Assembly (NCBI RefSeq): GCF_002777975.1
Contig: NZ_NGVS01000007.1
Coordinates: 117,900-181,899 of the forward strand
DNA from: Shewanella carassii
Lineage (GTDB): Bacteria; Pseudomonadota; Gammaproteobacteria; Enterobacterales; Shewanellaceae
Reading direction: 5' to 3'
Length of the DNA: 64,000 nucleotides
The position numbers and the translations under genes were made by a program. The notes under the pieces were generated by a model. The model was not told the origin of the DNA, did no database searches, and saw only the letters and a program-made list of their open reading frames with translations. Shown one piece after another: positions 34,169 to 46,600 of the stretch (its first letter is position 1; each line of letters begins with the position of its first letter).

Positions 34169-35902
34169 TCAGTGATCCTGCGCCGTGCCAGCCCCTTTGG
34201 GGAAGCGAATAGACTCCACCATTTCCTGCACATGCTCTGGAACAGCAGCAGTCATCTTGGCAACGATAATCGCCACCGCAAAGTTGATTATCATGCCTAC
34301 CATGCCGATACCTTCAGGTGAAATACCAAACAGCCAGTTCTCGGCGCTATTACCCGCAGGATTAATGAACTTGAAGTAGATGATATAAGCCGCGGTAAAG
34401 CCAAGCCCCACTACCATACCGGCTATGGCCCCTTCCTTGTTCATTGACTTAGAGAAAATCCCCATCACGATTGCCGGGAACAGTGACGATGCCGCCAAGC
34501 CAAAGGCAAAGGCCACCACTGCCGCCACAAACCCGGGCGGATTAATCCCGAAGTAACCGGCAATCACTATACCAACAGCCGCCGCGGTTCGGGCGTAGAA
34601 CAACTCCTTCTTGTCAGAGATGTCCGGCATAAAGTTTTTCTTCAACAAGTCATGGGATACCGAGGTTGAGATAACCAGCAGCAAGCCCGCAGAAGTCGAA
34701 AGCGCCGCCGCCAGACCACCGGCTGCCACCAGAGCAATCACCCAAGCCGGCAGATCGGCGATTTCAGGGGTCGCCAGCACCATGATATCGCGATCGATAT
34801 TCATCTCGTTGCTGCTGTCGTCGGTGAGGTTACCCTTGGCGTAGTACATCTTGCCGTCGCCGTTTTTATCGTTCCACTTGATAAGCCCGGTCGTTTCCCA
34901 GTTTTTGATCCACTGCGGCGCCGACTCATAGGCAACACCGGTCGATTCAGGGCCATTGATGGTTTCAATCATGTTTACCCGAGAGAATGCCGCCAGAGCA
35001 GGCACTGTGCTGTACATGATGGCGATAAACACCAGCGCCCAACCGGCACTGATACGGGCATCTTTTACCTTAGGTACGGTAAAAAAGCGCACGATCACGT
35101 GCGGCAGACCGGCAGTACCCACCATAAGCGCGGCCGTGATAGCGAATACATCTATGGTACTCTTGGCGCCTTCTGTGTATTCAGTGAAACCCAGCTGGGT
35201 TTGCAGACCATCGAGCTTTTGCAGTAGATACACCCCGGTATCATTCCCGGCGGCATCTATCAGCTCAGCACCAAAACCGATTTGTGGGATAACATGGCCC
35301 GTCATCATCACAGAGATAAAGATGGCCGGAACCATAAAGGCGAAGATCAGCACGCAGTATTGCGCCACCTGAGTGTAGGTGATCCCCTTCATGCCACCGA
35401 GCACGGCGTAGAAGAATACTACCGCCATACCGATATACACCCCAGTGTCGACATCCACTTCCAGGAAACGGGAGAACACCACCCCAACGCCACGCATCTG
35501 CCCGGCAATATAAGTAAAGCAGATGAAGATGGCGCAAATCACGGCCACAACTCGGGCCGCCTGGGAGTAATAACGCTCACCAATAAAGTCAGGTACAGTG
35601 AACTTACCAAACTTGCGAAGGTAAGGTGCCATGCACAAAGCCAGCAGCACATAGCCACCGGTCCACCCCATCAGATACACGCTGCCATCGTACCCCACAA
35701 AGGAAACGATACCCGCCAATGAGATAAAAGAGGCAGCCGACATCCAGTCTGCAGCCGTGGCCATCCCGTTCATAACCGGGGGCACCCCACCACCTGCAAC
35801 ATAGAAATCCTTGGTAGAGCCGGCTCGCGACCAGATGGCAATCCCGATATAAAGGGCAAACGAGAGCCCCACAATCAAAAACGTTAATGTTTGAACATCC
35901 AT
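34169..35902 (-). CDS. Sodium:solute (acetate-type) symporter, large subunit
   Basis: SSS-family transporter of 577 residues with about 13 membrane helices. It fits the VC_2705 subfamily, which pairs with a DUF4212 small protein and is related to ActP. Family features include 'DFYVAGGGVPPVMNGMATAADWMSAASFISLAG' (two consecutive segments), 'GGYVLLALCMAPYLRKFGKFTVPDF' (split) and 'LAAALSTSAGLLLVISTSVSHDLL' (split). A hydrophilic insert around 350-375 ('NDKNGDGKMYY') is typical. It probably imports acetate or another short carboxylate with Na+. Its ATG is 11 bp after the DUF4212 gene, so they form an operon. It is often annotated actP; the substrate is inferred. Confidence 0.92.
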   Translation of the reverse strand: MDVQTLTFLIVGLSFALYIGIAIWSRAGSTKDFYVAGGGVPPVMNGMATAADWMSAASFISLAGIVSFVGYDGSVYLMGWTGGYVLLALCMAPYLRKFGKFTVPDFIGERYYSQAARVVAVICAIFICFTYIAGQMRGVGVVFSRFLEVDVDTGVYIGMAVVFFYAVLGGMKGITYTQVAQYCVLIFAFMVPAIFISVMMTGHVIPQIGFGAELIDAAGNDTGVYLLQKLDGLQTQLGFTEYTEGAKSTIDVFAITAALMVGTAGLPHVIVRFFTVPKVKDARISAGWALVFIAIMYSTVPALAAFSRVNMIETINGPESTGVAYESAPQWIKNWETTGLIKWNDKNGDGKMYYAKGNLTDDSSNEMNIDRDIMVLATPEIADLPAWVIALVAAGGLAAALSTSAGLLLVISTSVSHDLLKKNFMPDISDKKELFYARTAAAVGIVIAGYFGINPPGFVAAVVAFAFGLAASSLFPAIVMGIFSKSMNKEGAIAGMVVGLGFTAAYIIYFKFINPAGNSAENWLFGISPEGIGMVGMIINFAVAIIVAKMTAAVPEHVQEMVESIRFPKGAGTAQDH

Positions 35903-35913
35903 CGGCCCACTCC

Positions 35914-36180
35914 TTAGTCTTCGTGTACGTTATATTTTTTATCTAAGGCATTCGCTTTGGCCGCATAAACGAAAATCAGCGCTACGAACACATACATGGA
36001 ACCTTGCTGGGCAAACCAGAAGCCAAGCTTGAATCCCATAAAATGAATTTCATTGAGAACATCCACCAGTAAAATTCCACAACCGTAGGAAACAGCAAAC
36101 CAGATGGCCAGTAGTCCCAGTACCAAGCGCAAGTTTTCGCGCCAGTACCCCTTTGCCTTGTCATTGTTTTCAAAACCCAT
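35914..36180 (-). CDS. DUF4212 symporter small subunit
   Basis: Membrane protein of 88 residues with two helices (about 18-40, 'LVLGLLAIWFAVSYGCGILLV' split, and 50-75, 'GFWFAQQGSMYVFVALIFVY'). It ends in a charged tail 'ALDKKYNVHED'. It matches the sodium/substrate symporter small subunit (DUF4212) that accompanies the large SSS protein. 'YWRENLRLVLGLLAIW' is the usual start region. Its role is presumably assembly or stability of the transporter. The first gene of the operon; ribosome site GGGGAG. A symmetric site CTTAG-T-CTAAG lies 74 bp upstream. Confidence 0.9.
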   Translation of the reverse strand: MGFENNDKAKGYWRENLRLVLGLLAIWFAVSYGCGILLVDVLNEIHFMGFKLGFWFAQQGSMYVFVALIFVYAAKANALDKKYNVHED

Positions 36181-36541
36181 AGCGACTCCCCTGTGGTAAT
36201 AATTATTAAGTCACAGTTAATCTAGCAACCGCCGGGAACGTCACAATCAAGACCTTAGTCTAAGCCAAAATTCACACACCATTAACAATTCAACAAAGTA
36301 ATTTATTATCAAAAACTTATAAACATATCCCTCGATAAAACGCTCGTTTAATTGACGCTTATTATTAGACCAATGTCGAAGTGATTTTCAGCATAATTTG
36401 ATAAAAAAGCGGCTCTTTTCCGCCATATAGTGAATAGAGCAAGAGTCCAACTCTCTTGATGAAAAGTGGTCAAAATGGAGTAAACAACCAAACCCAGCCA
36501 TTAACCCGTACAGAATTAACTCTAGGTATTAGGACAGAGAT
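36181..36541 (-). promoter_or_regulatory. Upstream region of the symporter operon
   Basis: Gene-free stretch. An 11-bp palindrome CTTAG-T-CTAAG (36254-36264) lies 74-84 bp before the DUF4212 ATG, a usual distance for an activator. In Vibrio and Pseudomonas similar symporter genes are controlled by the CrbS/CrbR (MxtR/ErdR) system; linking this site to that regulator is inference. The rest is AT-rich with no gene. Confidence 0.4.
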
Positions 36542-36566
36542 AAAAAAAGAGGCCTTACGGCCTCTT
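36542..36566 (-). terminator. Rho-independent terminator after the dsbA-like gene
   Basis: AAGAGGCC (36547-36554) pairs with GGCCTCTT (36559-36566) around TTAC. On the minus strand a T7 run follows (complement of 36542-36548). Confidence 0.92.
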
Positions 36567-36591
36567 GATGATATTGATAATATTATGGAAA

Positions 36592-37212
36592 TTATGGTGC
36601 TTCCCGGTTCAGATAGAGAATGAGTGCCGCCAACTCCTTGGGATCTGAACTTTTCGAGGTAATTAAATACTTGCCATTGACCAAAAGAGAGGGCACACCA
36701 CGGATCCCGGAGAGTTGAGTCTGGGTATCATAATTGGCCAATGCCAGCTTGCTGTCGGCCGAGCCTAAGGTTTGGTTAAGCTCTTGCTCATTCACCCCCT
36801 GTGCCAAAAAGAAATCCTTCAACTGTTGCGGCCGCTCAAAGGCCTGATGTTGTTCATGGATCCGGTTAAAAATATTGCCGTGCACCTGATCGGTAATCCT
36901 GAATTTTTGCGCCAGATAATAGGCTTCCTGACTGAGGATCCAGGAAGGACGTCCGGCACCGACCGGGGTTCTTTCAAAATCCAGTTTCCCCTTCAGCAGG
37001 GCAGCTGTTTGCTGCATCAAGGGATCCTTGTAGTAGCAATGGGGGCAGTTATAGGAGAAAAACTCTCTGACAATACCGCCCTTGGCTTCGGGGATCCCCG
37101 CCACCTTGACATAATCGCGCCCTTCCTGAAAATCGGCCGCACTGGCACTGAAACTGCCAATGGCCAAGAGTATCAACGGCAAGGCTCTCACCATTCTAGA
37201 TAACAAAGACAT
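36592..37212 (-). CDS. dsbA: DsbA-family thiol:disulfide oxidoreductase
   Basis: Periplasmic oxidant of protein thiols, 206 residues. A signal peptide (MSLLSRMVRALPLILLAIGS, ending SASAA) precedes a thioredoxin fold with helical insert. The active site is CPHC in 'FFSYNCPHCYY', the same pair as E. coli DsbA. The cis-Pro loop is 'IRGVPSLLVNGKY'. I chose ATG 37212 with AGAGGAAA upstream, because the longer frame from 37257 would overlap the neighbouring gene and bury the signal. More than one DsbA-like protein is usual in Shewanella, so orthology to the main dsbA is uncertain. The neighbouring gene upstream on the same strand may be co-transcribed (35-bp gap). Confidence 0.87.
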   Translation of the reverse strand: MSLLSRMVRALPLILLAIGSFSASAADFQEGRDYVKVAGIPEAKGGIVREFFSYNCPHCYYKDPLMQQTAALLKGKLDFERTPVGAGRPSWILSQEAYYLAQKFRITDQVHGNIFNRIHEQHQAFERPQQLKDFFLAQGVNEQELNQTLGSADSKLALANYDTQTQLSGIRGVPSLLVNGKYLITSKSSDPKELAALILYLNREAP

Positions 37213-37247
37213 AGGCTTTCCTCTTGTTCTGTTTTTAATCATGCCCT

Positions 37248-38069
37248 TTAACGGCAAGCGGCAATAAGGCTATCAGCGTCGGGGTAACTGTATTCAAAGT
37301 CAAGTTCGCGGCAGATGAGAGAACCATCCACCCACTTACCGGTTTCACTCTCTTTTGCAAACTCGGGCGATGCCAAGCCGAGTGCCTTGGCGGCAGCCGG
37401 ATAAAACTCTTGCCTAGTTGGATGACACGGAGAACAAAGATTATAGATGGCCCCGGGGTTAGCGGCGGTCAATAACTTCAAGCAGGCATTTATACAGTCA
37501 TCGAGGTGCACCAGATTCACCACGGCGTTCGCACCGGGCAGCCCTGTCTTTCCAGCGAGGAAGCGCCCAGGGTGACGCCCTGGACCGACCAAGCCGGCAA
37601 AACGGATAACAGTGACTTGAAGACCTTCATTGGCAAGCGCCAGTATCTTATGTTCAGCCATCGCCAAGGTGCCGCAATAGCTGTCAGATGGAGCATCAAC
37701 AGATGTCGTCTCTGTGACTACGCCCTGAGACTGAGGGTAAACCCCTGAACTACTGATAAACAACAGGCGTTTGATGGAGCTTGCAGCAATCACAGGCAAT
37801 AAGCGCTCGAGAGAAGGTAGATAATCATTATCGCCGCGCCTTAGACCGGGGGGGATATTGAGCACTAGGGCATCACAGTCATCCGGCAACGAAGGTAAAG
37901 GTGCCGGTTCAGCAAGATTGAGGGTCACGGCATCTATTCCCTCTTTTCTCAACAGCTCCGCGCCCTCCTCGGTACGCTTACTGCCGCAAACCTTAATGCC
38001 ACTGGCAAGCAGTGTCCTTGCCAGTGGCAAACCAAACCAGCCGCAGCCCCAAACCGCAATATGTTTCAT
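37248..38069 (-). CDS. NAD(P)-binding epimerase/dehydratase-like protein (YeeZ-like)
   Basis: Rossmann-fold extended short-chain dehydrogenase of 273 residues. The dinucleotide site is 'AVWGCGWFGLPLARTLL' (GxGxxG) near the start, then 'LVLNIPPGLRRGDNDYLPSLE' (21, split) and 'LLFISSSGVYPQSQG', which holds the Ser/Tyr region. The catalytic YxxxK is replaced by a less clear 'YCGTLAMAEHKIL'. E. coli YeeZ has a similar form and unknown substrate. ATG 38069 follows 'GGAGTAGGGCG'; the longer frame from 38102 is less likely. It lies upstream of the dsbA-like gene on the same strand. Confidence 0.83.
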   Translation of the reverse strand: MKHIAVWGCGWFGLPLARTLLASGIKVCGSKRTEEGAELLRKEGIDAVTLNLAEPAPLPSLPDDCDALVLNIPPGLRRGDNDYLPSLERLLPVIAASSIKRLLFISSSGVYPQSQGVVTETTSVDAPSDSYCGTLAMAEHKILALANEGLQVTVIRFAGLVGPGRHPGRFLAGKTGLPGANAVVNLVHLDDCINACLKLLTAANPGAIYNLCSPCHPTRQEFYPAAAKALGLASPEFAKESETGKWVDGSLICRELDFEYSYPDADSLIAACR

Positions 38070-38186
38070 CGCCCTACTCCGCTGTAAACCGAGCTCAAGC
38101 ATAAGACAAATAACAATAAAAACCAGAGGTGAACCTATGAGTGACTAAACTTTAGCCGCTCAAAGCAAGAGCAAGCGGGTTGCAAA

Positions 38187-39395
38187 CTATTCCAGGGCGC
38201 TGAAATAGAAACTGATGCTGGCACCGGTTTGCAGGGTTTTTGAGGCGCCTTCGGTCAGTTCATCAGACTTGAGCACCGCCTCCACGCTGACATCTTCATC
38301 CATCAGAAAGCGCAACTTAGGCTCGCTGCCATCGCGTTTACAGGCCCAAACCTGAGGCTGTCGCACCTCTGATGTGGTCATCATCACCTTGCCGACGCTG
38401 TTGTCAGACAGACTCACCAGGGTGCCAGGCGGATATATACCCAACACCTTGACCAACGCCGAAATCAGTTGCTCCTGATGTTTGCCAACCCGATATTTAA
38501 ATAGGTATCCCAAAGCGATTTGCGGCGAGACGATCTCCTGACGCGCCAATTGGCTGTCATAGTCGTTGGCCAGCGCGACTATCTGAGTGATCAGGGGCAA
38601 CTTGGCCAGCTTGAGCCCATCTGGATAGCCGGAGCCATCGATAAACTCATGGTGGTGCATCACGATATTCAGCACCTCATTGCCAAACAGGCCACTGCGT
38701 TTGAGCATGTCATAACCGAAATTGGGATGCATAGAGAGAAAGTTGCTTTCATGTTGACTCAAAGGCCCGCGCTTACGTCTGATAGACTCCGGCACCTTGA
38801 GCTTTCCAACATCATGCAGCAGTGCGCCCAGGGCGATATCCCTAAGCTTATCTTTGGAGAGTTCCAATGAGTGGGCAATCATCAAAGCCAATACAGCGAC
38901 CGATATCCCGTGTTGAGTCACGCTGGGAGCGCCTTCACCACTGGACACCAATGCCAGTTTGGGGCTATCGGACTCCAACAGATGCTCCAGCATTTGCTCA
39001 ACTAAAGTTGAGGCTTCACGAGCGGCGCCTTCGGGATCGGACACCAACTTACTGACCACGGTACGACTGTCATTAATGGCATTCAAAAAACGTCCCTGAC
39101 TTTTGCGTATCGCCTTACGAGCTGTCGCTTTGGGATCTGGCTTACTGTCCTTTGTCTGCTCTGTTACCTGTTGCGCCTCGTCTTCCTCTTCAATCACATC
39201 ATTGAGCAGTTCCTCATCGGAGAGCAAAATGACATAGGGCACTCCGAGATTACGGATCATCTCTATTTGACTGGCATCTTTGATTTCTATGCGATTAAAC
39301 AAAAAGGGGTGATCTGTCCAAGACAGAGGCAATTTGACTGTAATGCCGGTTTGCAGGCGTGACAGCGGGAGATGGATCCTTTCAGCTTTGGCCAC
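38187..39395 (-). CDS. HD-GYP domain c-di-GMP phosphodiesterase (DUF3391)
   Basis: Signalling enzyme of 402 residues. The N-terminal DUF3391 region (about 1-140, 'IHLPLSRLQTGITVKLPLSW', 'IEMIRNLGVPYVILLSD') is followed by an HD-GYP domain (about 160-340). The HD pair is 'ALLHDVGKLKVPESI' and the GYP motif 'HHEFIDGSGYPDGL'; the other metal His is in 'SMHPNFGYDML'. All look intact, so it should degrade c-di-GMP to pGpG or GMP. It is cytosolic with no receiver or sensor domain; the DUF3391 part probably senses or regulates. It stands alone, with 'TGGAGAAAC' before the ATG. Confidence 0.92.
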   Translation of the reverse strand: MAKAERIHLPLSRLQTGITVKLPLSWTDHPFLFNRIEIKDASQIEMIRNLGVPYVILLSDEELLNDVIEEEDEAQQVTEQTKDSKPDPKATARKAIRKSQGRFLNAINDSRTVVSKLVSDPEGAAREASTLVEQMLEHLLESDSPKLALVSSGEGAPSVTQHGISVAVLALMIAHSLELSKDKLRDIALGALLHDVGKLKVPESIRRKRGPLSQHESNFLSMHPNFGYDMLKRSGLFGNEVLNIVMHHHEFIDGSGYPDGLKLAKLPLITQIVALANDYDSQLARQEIVSPQIALGYLFKYRVGKHQEQLISALVKVLGIYPPGTLVSLSDNSVGKVMMTTSEVRQPQVWACKRDGSEPKLRFLMDEDVSVEAVLKSDELTEGASKTLQTGASISFYFSALE

Positions 39396-39673
39396 TCAAA
39401 GTTTCTCCAGAGAACGACTTGATAAACAAGGTTTAAAAAACCATTACCCAAGAGTCCTAACTATAGTCTATTGAAAACCAAGCGTAAGACTTAAGCGCCA
39501 AATTTATGACAAAAACAGCATATTTGACAGTATTTTAGTCTTTAAACTGCATTGGGCGCCCGGATCTGTTTAAATTTCACCCGAAATGGCCGCTAGAAAT
39601 AGTTATTTGAGCCGACAGAAACAAACTGATCCCTGTTTTATATAGCAAATAACTGCCGAATCTGCCTTTTAAG

Positions 39674-40159
39674 TCACTCCGATATGTCTTGTTTTTGCCA
39701 GTCGTTGAGATAATGGCGTAAATGCGCCGACTTGGCGAGGTACAGCAAGGACCAGAACAGCAATAAGGCATCCAACGCCAGATTCCAACTAAATAGCCAG
39801 TCACTGTGACCAAGACGCTGAATAAGCAGCATGCCATCTATCCCCAGCAGCAGCGCCAACCACCAGCGAATTTGCCGAAACAATGGGATCAATGCCTCAA
39901 ATACCCGTTTACGCTCAGCCAGGATCAAACCATAGATCAACAAAGCGCCGGCGCCGGCGGCCAGAGACAATAGAAAGTCACTCTTTTCCGGATAAAATAG
40001 CCGCACCAGAGCGGCCCTGTCGCTGGCCTGGGTCAGGGACGCTGCAAACACACACCAGCCGCGAGCCAAAAACAGCACTATGATGTAAAGCAGTAACGGT
40101 GGCTTGATATGGCCGTCATTGTCGAGCCAGCGCACATGTTCAAATTTAAGCAAGGGCAT
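39674..40159 (-). CDS. DUF2919-like inner-membrane protein (YfeZ-like)
   Basis: Membrane protein of about 161 residues with four hydrophobic segments ('PPLLLYIIVLFLARGWCVFAA' split, 'LSLAAGAGALLIYGLILAE', 'WWLALLLGIDGMLLIQRL', 'NLALDALLLFWSLLYLAKSA'). The pattern 'DNDGHIKPPLLLY...ARGW' matches the DUF2919/YfeZ group as I recall. The function is unknown. The start is uncertain: ATG 40159 after GGGA is used, but GTG 40180 and ATG 40204 are in frame. It is alone on the minus strand, after the HD-GYP gene in position but not clearly co-transcribed (278-bp gap). Confidence 0.78.
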   Translation of the reverse strand: MPLLKFEHVRWLDNDGHIKPPLLLYIIVLFLARGWCVFAASLTQASDRAALVRLFYPEKSDFLLSLAAGAGALLIYGLILAERKRVFEALIPLFRQIRWWLALLLGIDGMLLIQRLGHSDWLFSWNLALDALLLFWSLLYLAKSAHLRHYLNDWQKQDISE

Positions 40160-40204
40160 GATCCCATGATTGTGACTCACCCAGACAAGGCCTGGCGCAG
40201 CCAT

Positions 40205-40483
40205 GATAAAAATAACCTAAAGCGTCCACGCTTGTGACTGACTCTGTTTTTAAGCAGATGCCCCGAGATACACCTCTTCCATAAGCGGCCTCAATGAGGC
40301 GATCTGAGAGCGAGTCTCGACCAACCATCCTACGGAATAATGAGGTGGGTCCTGTGGCAACACAATTCAAGTTATGTGGCGCAAATAAGCTAAATAGAAG
40401 CCAGAAACACACCGTTTGGCTATTTTGACTCTACAATCTTAAGGGGTTCATACCACCTCGGATTGGTTGCCATTGAGTGAAGG
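40205..40483. other. Gene-free gap between the DUF2919 gene and ligA
   Basis: No credible gene. It includes a small hairpin GCCTCAATGAGGC near 40287, and no tRNA-like fold was found when its arms were checked by eye. Confidence 0.4.
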
Positions 40484-40511
40484 TAAAAAAGCCCCGCGGC
40501 TTGGCGAGGCT
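40484..40511 (-). terminator. Rho-independent terminator after ligA
   Basis: AGCCCCGC (40490-40497) pairs with GCGAGGCT (40504-40511), with one G-U pair, around a 6-nt loop. On the minus strand a T6 run follows. Confidence 0.85.
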
Positions 40512-40555
40512 GAAGCAGAAAGATTAAGCTCAGGATTGCTGCAGAGAAATTCGGC

Positions 40556-42613
<2,058 letters not shown>

Positions 42614-42636
42614 TCACACTGGCTCCCTGATGAATA

Positions 42637-43605
42637 TCAGCCCTGAGCCCGAATACGGCCCAGGTAGGCTTGTTTAGTGTCCTGATGCCATGGCTGACGT
42701 TGGCCGTCTAGCAGATCGGCACCAAGATCATCCGCCAATTGATGGGCGGAGTTGAGCATGATGGAAAAGTTCATCAGCGGATCGCCATGACAAGGTAAGG
42801 TCATAAACAGGACTATCCCTTGAGTGCTGAACTGTTCCATGTTGTCCGGATCAAACACCCCGGGTTTCACCATGTTGGCTAGGGAAAACAACACCCGCCC
42901 CGTACCAGCGTTATCTTCATGGCGATGGAAAATATTCATATCACCGAACTTGAAGTTCAGTGCCAACAAGCAAGGCAGCAACTCGGCGCCGCTGAGGCTC
43001 TCGCCTTCTTTGGCAACCACATGCAGTACCAAAACATCCTTGGGATCGGGCAACTCATCGTGGCGCGATTCTTCCTTGGCCTGCTCGCGGGTCTGTTGTT
43101 CAGTAGCCAGTTGTGGCTCTGGCTGACTATTTGCCTGATGACCGGCTTGGGCCGCTATTTGAGTGTCGTTGTGATTATCCGCGCCCAGCCCAAGCTCCAT
43201 CTGCATTTCAGCCGTATCTTGGTCATCATCGAGATGCAACACTGGCTCTTGCCGTTGTGGCTTGCTATTCACTCTCGGCTCGGGTTTGGCCCCTGAGAGG
43301 GAAAATGCCTGTTCAGTTTCAGTCTCATCAACCTGAGGCGACTGGAAGCCAGGTTTACGCAACTTGCTGCTCTTGAGCTTGGGTGGCTTTTCATCCGGTG
43401 AGACTTTACGCACCCTCACCTCACCAATTCCATCGGCATCGAAACCTTCGCTATCACGCCGAGCCTGATCCTTATAGAAACCTGTCAGCGGGTTTTCTTT
43501 CAGCGACTTGGGCTGTTGTTTGCGGATAGACCAGAAACCGTGAACCAGCACGGCAATGATGGCAATCGCGCCCAATACAGACAATACCAGTTGCAAATCT
43601 TCCAT
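42637..43605 (-). CDS. zipA: Cell division protein ZipA
   Basis: Inner-membrane anchor for FtsZ at the septum, 322 residues. An N-terminal membrane helix ('[20 protein letters not shown]') is followed by a charged, proline- and glutamine-rich linker (about 30-185). The C-terminal FtsZ-binding domain (about 187-320) has '[20 protein letters not shown]', '[13 protein letters not shown]' and '[25 protein letters not shown]' (split). The linker is poorly conserved, as usual. Its ATG lies 21 bp after the smc stop, so it is co-transcribed with smc. This is a standard gammaproteobacterial smc-zipA-ligA order. Confidence 0.95.
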   Translation of the reverse strand: MEDLQLVLSVLGAIAIIAVLVHGFWSIRKQQPKSLKENPLTGFYKDQARRDSEGFDADGIGEVRVRKVSPDEKPPKLKSSKLRKPGFQSPQVDETETEQAFSLSGAKPEPRVNSKPQRQEPVLHLDDDQDTAEMQMELGLGADNHNDTQIAAQAGHQANSQPEPQLATEQQTREQAKEESRHDELPDPKDVLVLHVVAKEGESLSGAELLPCLLALNFKFGDMNIFHRHEDNAGTGRVLFSLANMVKPGVFDPDNMEQFSTQGIVLFMTLPCHGDPLMNFSIMLNSAHQLADDLGADLLDGQRQPWHQDTKQAYLGRIRAQG

Positions 43606-43626
43606 TGGTTACCTGTTTTCCTATGG

Positions 43627-46600
43627 TTATCCGGCGTCGGCCATAGCCACCGCTTCTTCAATATCGACTGCGACTATGCGAGAGACACCCGGCTCATGCA
43701 TAGTGACACCTATCAACTGATCAGCCATCTCCATAGTGAGCTTATTGTGGCTGATATAGATAAACTGTACGCTGTCCGACATCTCCTGCAAAAGACGGCA
43801 GAATCTGTCGACGTTGGCGTCATCCAAGGGTGCATCGACCTCATCCAGCATACAAAAAGGCGCCGGATTGAGCCTGAAAATCGCAAACACCAATGATAAA
43901 GCCGTCAGCGCCTTTTCTCCACCCGAAAGTAGATGAATCGTGCTGTTCTTTTTGCCCGGTGGCCGGGCCATGATGGTCACTCCGGTATCGAGTAAATCAT
44001 CATCTGTCAGCGCCAGGTAGGCACTGCCGCCCCCAAATACCTTGGGAAACAACTCGCCCAGTCCGGCATTGACCTGCTCAAAAGTCGCCTTGAAGCGACT
44101 GCGGGTCTCTCTGTCTATCTTGCGGATCGCCTCTTCGAGACTAGCCAGCGCCTTGTTGAGGTCTTCATCCTGGGCATCGAGATAAGCTTTACGCTCTTTT
44201 TGCTGCTCATACTCTTCAATGGCCGCCAAGTTAATGGCGCCGAGGCGACTTATCTTGCGCCGAACCGATTCCAGTTCATCCTGCCAGGGCTCGATTTTTG
44301 CTTCATCCGGCAGGTTTGCCGCCACTTCATGCAACTTGATCTGTTGCTCGCTGAGCTGCGCCAATTGGCTGTCGGCCTGACCTTTTAAGCCCTCGCGACG
44401 TAACTTTAACGTGCTGATTGTCTGAGTCAAGTGCTCCAGTTGTCCAAGCTGTTGTTTTTGCTTTAAAGCTGTACTATCCAACTGCTGTTGCTGCTCGGCA
44501 AGTTTGGCCCGGGTGCGCTCAAGCTCCGTCTGCATCCTGTGTTGCTGCGCCAGCAATCCCTCCAGGCGTTGCTCCAGCGGTTGCAGCTCGGCGCTATCTG
44601 CCCCCTGCTGCGGTCTATCTAGCAATTCACTGCGCTTGTGCTCAGCCTGCTGCAACTGCTCGGTCAACTGTTTACGCCGCTGCGCTGCCAACGCCAAGGC
44701 GGTTTTCTGCTCCGCCAGAGTCCCGTTCAAGGTTTTTAACTGGCGCTCGAGTTCGCTCAGGCTGACTTTAAGGCTGTTTTTTTGCTGATTGGCCTCGTTG
44801 TGGCGCTCACTCAGCAATCGCTCCTGCCGCTGGCGCTCATAAAGAGTATCATCGGCAGCAAACTGACTCTCAATCAGCGTCTCCAGCTCAAACTGCTCCT
44901 GCTCGAGGCGCTCTTTTAGCTCGGCGATTTCCGCTTCTATCTGTTGCCTTTGTCTGAGTTCGCGTGCCGCCTGCTCGGTAGCCGCCTCACAAGCCATCAC
45001 TGCGCGGGTCAACGCCAGTTGCTGTTGCTGTAGCGCCTCGGACTTGAGCTGCTGAGCCTGCCTTAATTCGTTGAACCTATCCTGAGCCGCAGTGGTTTGT
45101 TGCTGCACCTGCCGACTCTCACTTGCAAGCTTATCGAGCTCGGCCTGAATGGCGCCCTGCTCGGCGGTCAGCTTCACCAGTGACTGGCCATCCTCGGCGA
45201 GCGTCAGCTTTACATCATGCGCAAAAAGGTTGCCATCGCGGCAGAGGATCAACTCCCCCTCTGCCAGCCCCTGCTCGAGCAAGTTGGATGCCTGCTGCGC
45301 CGACTCGGCCCAGCGCACCCTGGCAAGCCAGGGGCTTAAGTTGACGCTAGCGCTGACCGGCCCCCAACTTTGGCGACGAGTCTGAGCAAAACCTTGGCCA
45401 TCAAATGGTTTGCTGTCAGGATAGACAGCGGCGCGCATCAAGGGGCCAAGCCAAGCCTCAACCACTTGCTCCCAACCGGCCTCGACCTGAATGTCCTGCC
45501 AAAGCTGAATCAAGGCAGTTTGTGTTGCTTGCGTTGCTTGAGCGGCGCCTTCGAGCCACTGACTTATCAGTTCCAGGCGACCAGTTAGCCCCGAGCGGCG
45601 CTGCACCAGCTGTTGCTCCGCTTGTCTTGCCCGCTCCCACGTTTCCTGGGCCTCAATCAACTCTGCACCATGGCGTTCGACATCGGCCTTAGCTGCCGCC
45701 AATTGTGACTCACACAAGCTGACCTGCTGCTGAAGCTCAGCCGGGTTTGCCCCGTTATCGGCCTCAGGTTGCTGCAATCTTGCACTAAGCTTATCGAGCT
45801 GCTCGGTGCGCTGGGCATGTTGCTGTTTAAGATGCTGCTCCCGGGTGGCGGCGAGCTCCTGCTGATGCTTGATATCTCTGACTGCAGTCACCGCCTGTTG
45901 CAACTCACCGGCAAGGCTTTCACTTTGCGAGAGCGCCGCTTCATACTGTTGGCTCAGTTCAAACTGCTGCTCTTCCAGCACCTCCTGGCGCGGCAAATGT
46001 TGCTGCAAACTGTCATCCAGAGTTTGCTCCTGCTGCTTGGCCTGAGCCAGCTGTTCATTCAATGTGGCGATTTGCTGTTGCAGCGCACCCAATTCAGATG
46101 CCTGCTGTTTATCCCGCTCTTTGAGATACTTGAGCTGCTGCTCGATACGGGCGATTTCAGTGTTGTTGTGATAATAATCGGCAACCTGGCGCTGCTCCTT
46201 TTCACTGAGTTCATCCTGAGCCAGCTTTTGCCGAGTCAGGCTCAACTCCAACTCTTGTTTTAGCGCCTGCTGCTGGGCCAGCTCGGTCTCCAGCCTTTCT
46301 ATCTCGCTGTTTTGCGCTTCGGTCTGCTCATTGAGCTCCAAGAAACGCATCACCAAGAGTTCAGCATGCAAGCGCCGCTCGCTTTGCTTGTATTCCCGAT
46401 AGCGTTTGGCGGCCTGAGCCTGAATCGTCAACTTATCCAGTTGCTTACCCAGCTCGGAGCGAATATCCCCCAGGCGCTCAAGGTTTTCACGGGTATGGCG
46501 AATACGGTTTTCCGTGTCCTTGCGCCGCTCTTTGTAACGGGAGATACCAGCGGCCTCTTCGATAAAAACCCTGAGTTCCTGAGGTTTGCATTCGATCAAG

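Noticed and set aside
40205..40440. Possible tRNA in the gap before ligA
   Set aside because: No acceptor stem, no GGTTCGAATCC-like arm and no CCA-compatible fold could be formed by eye.
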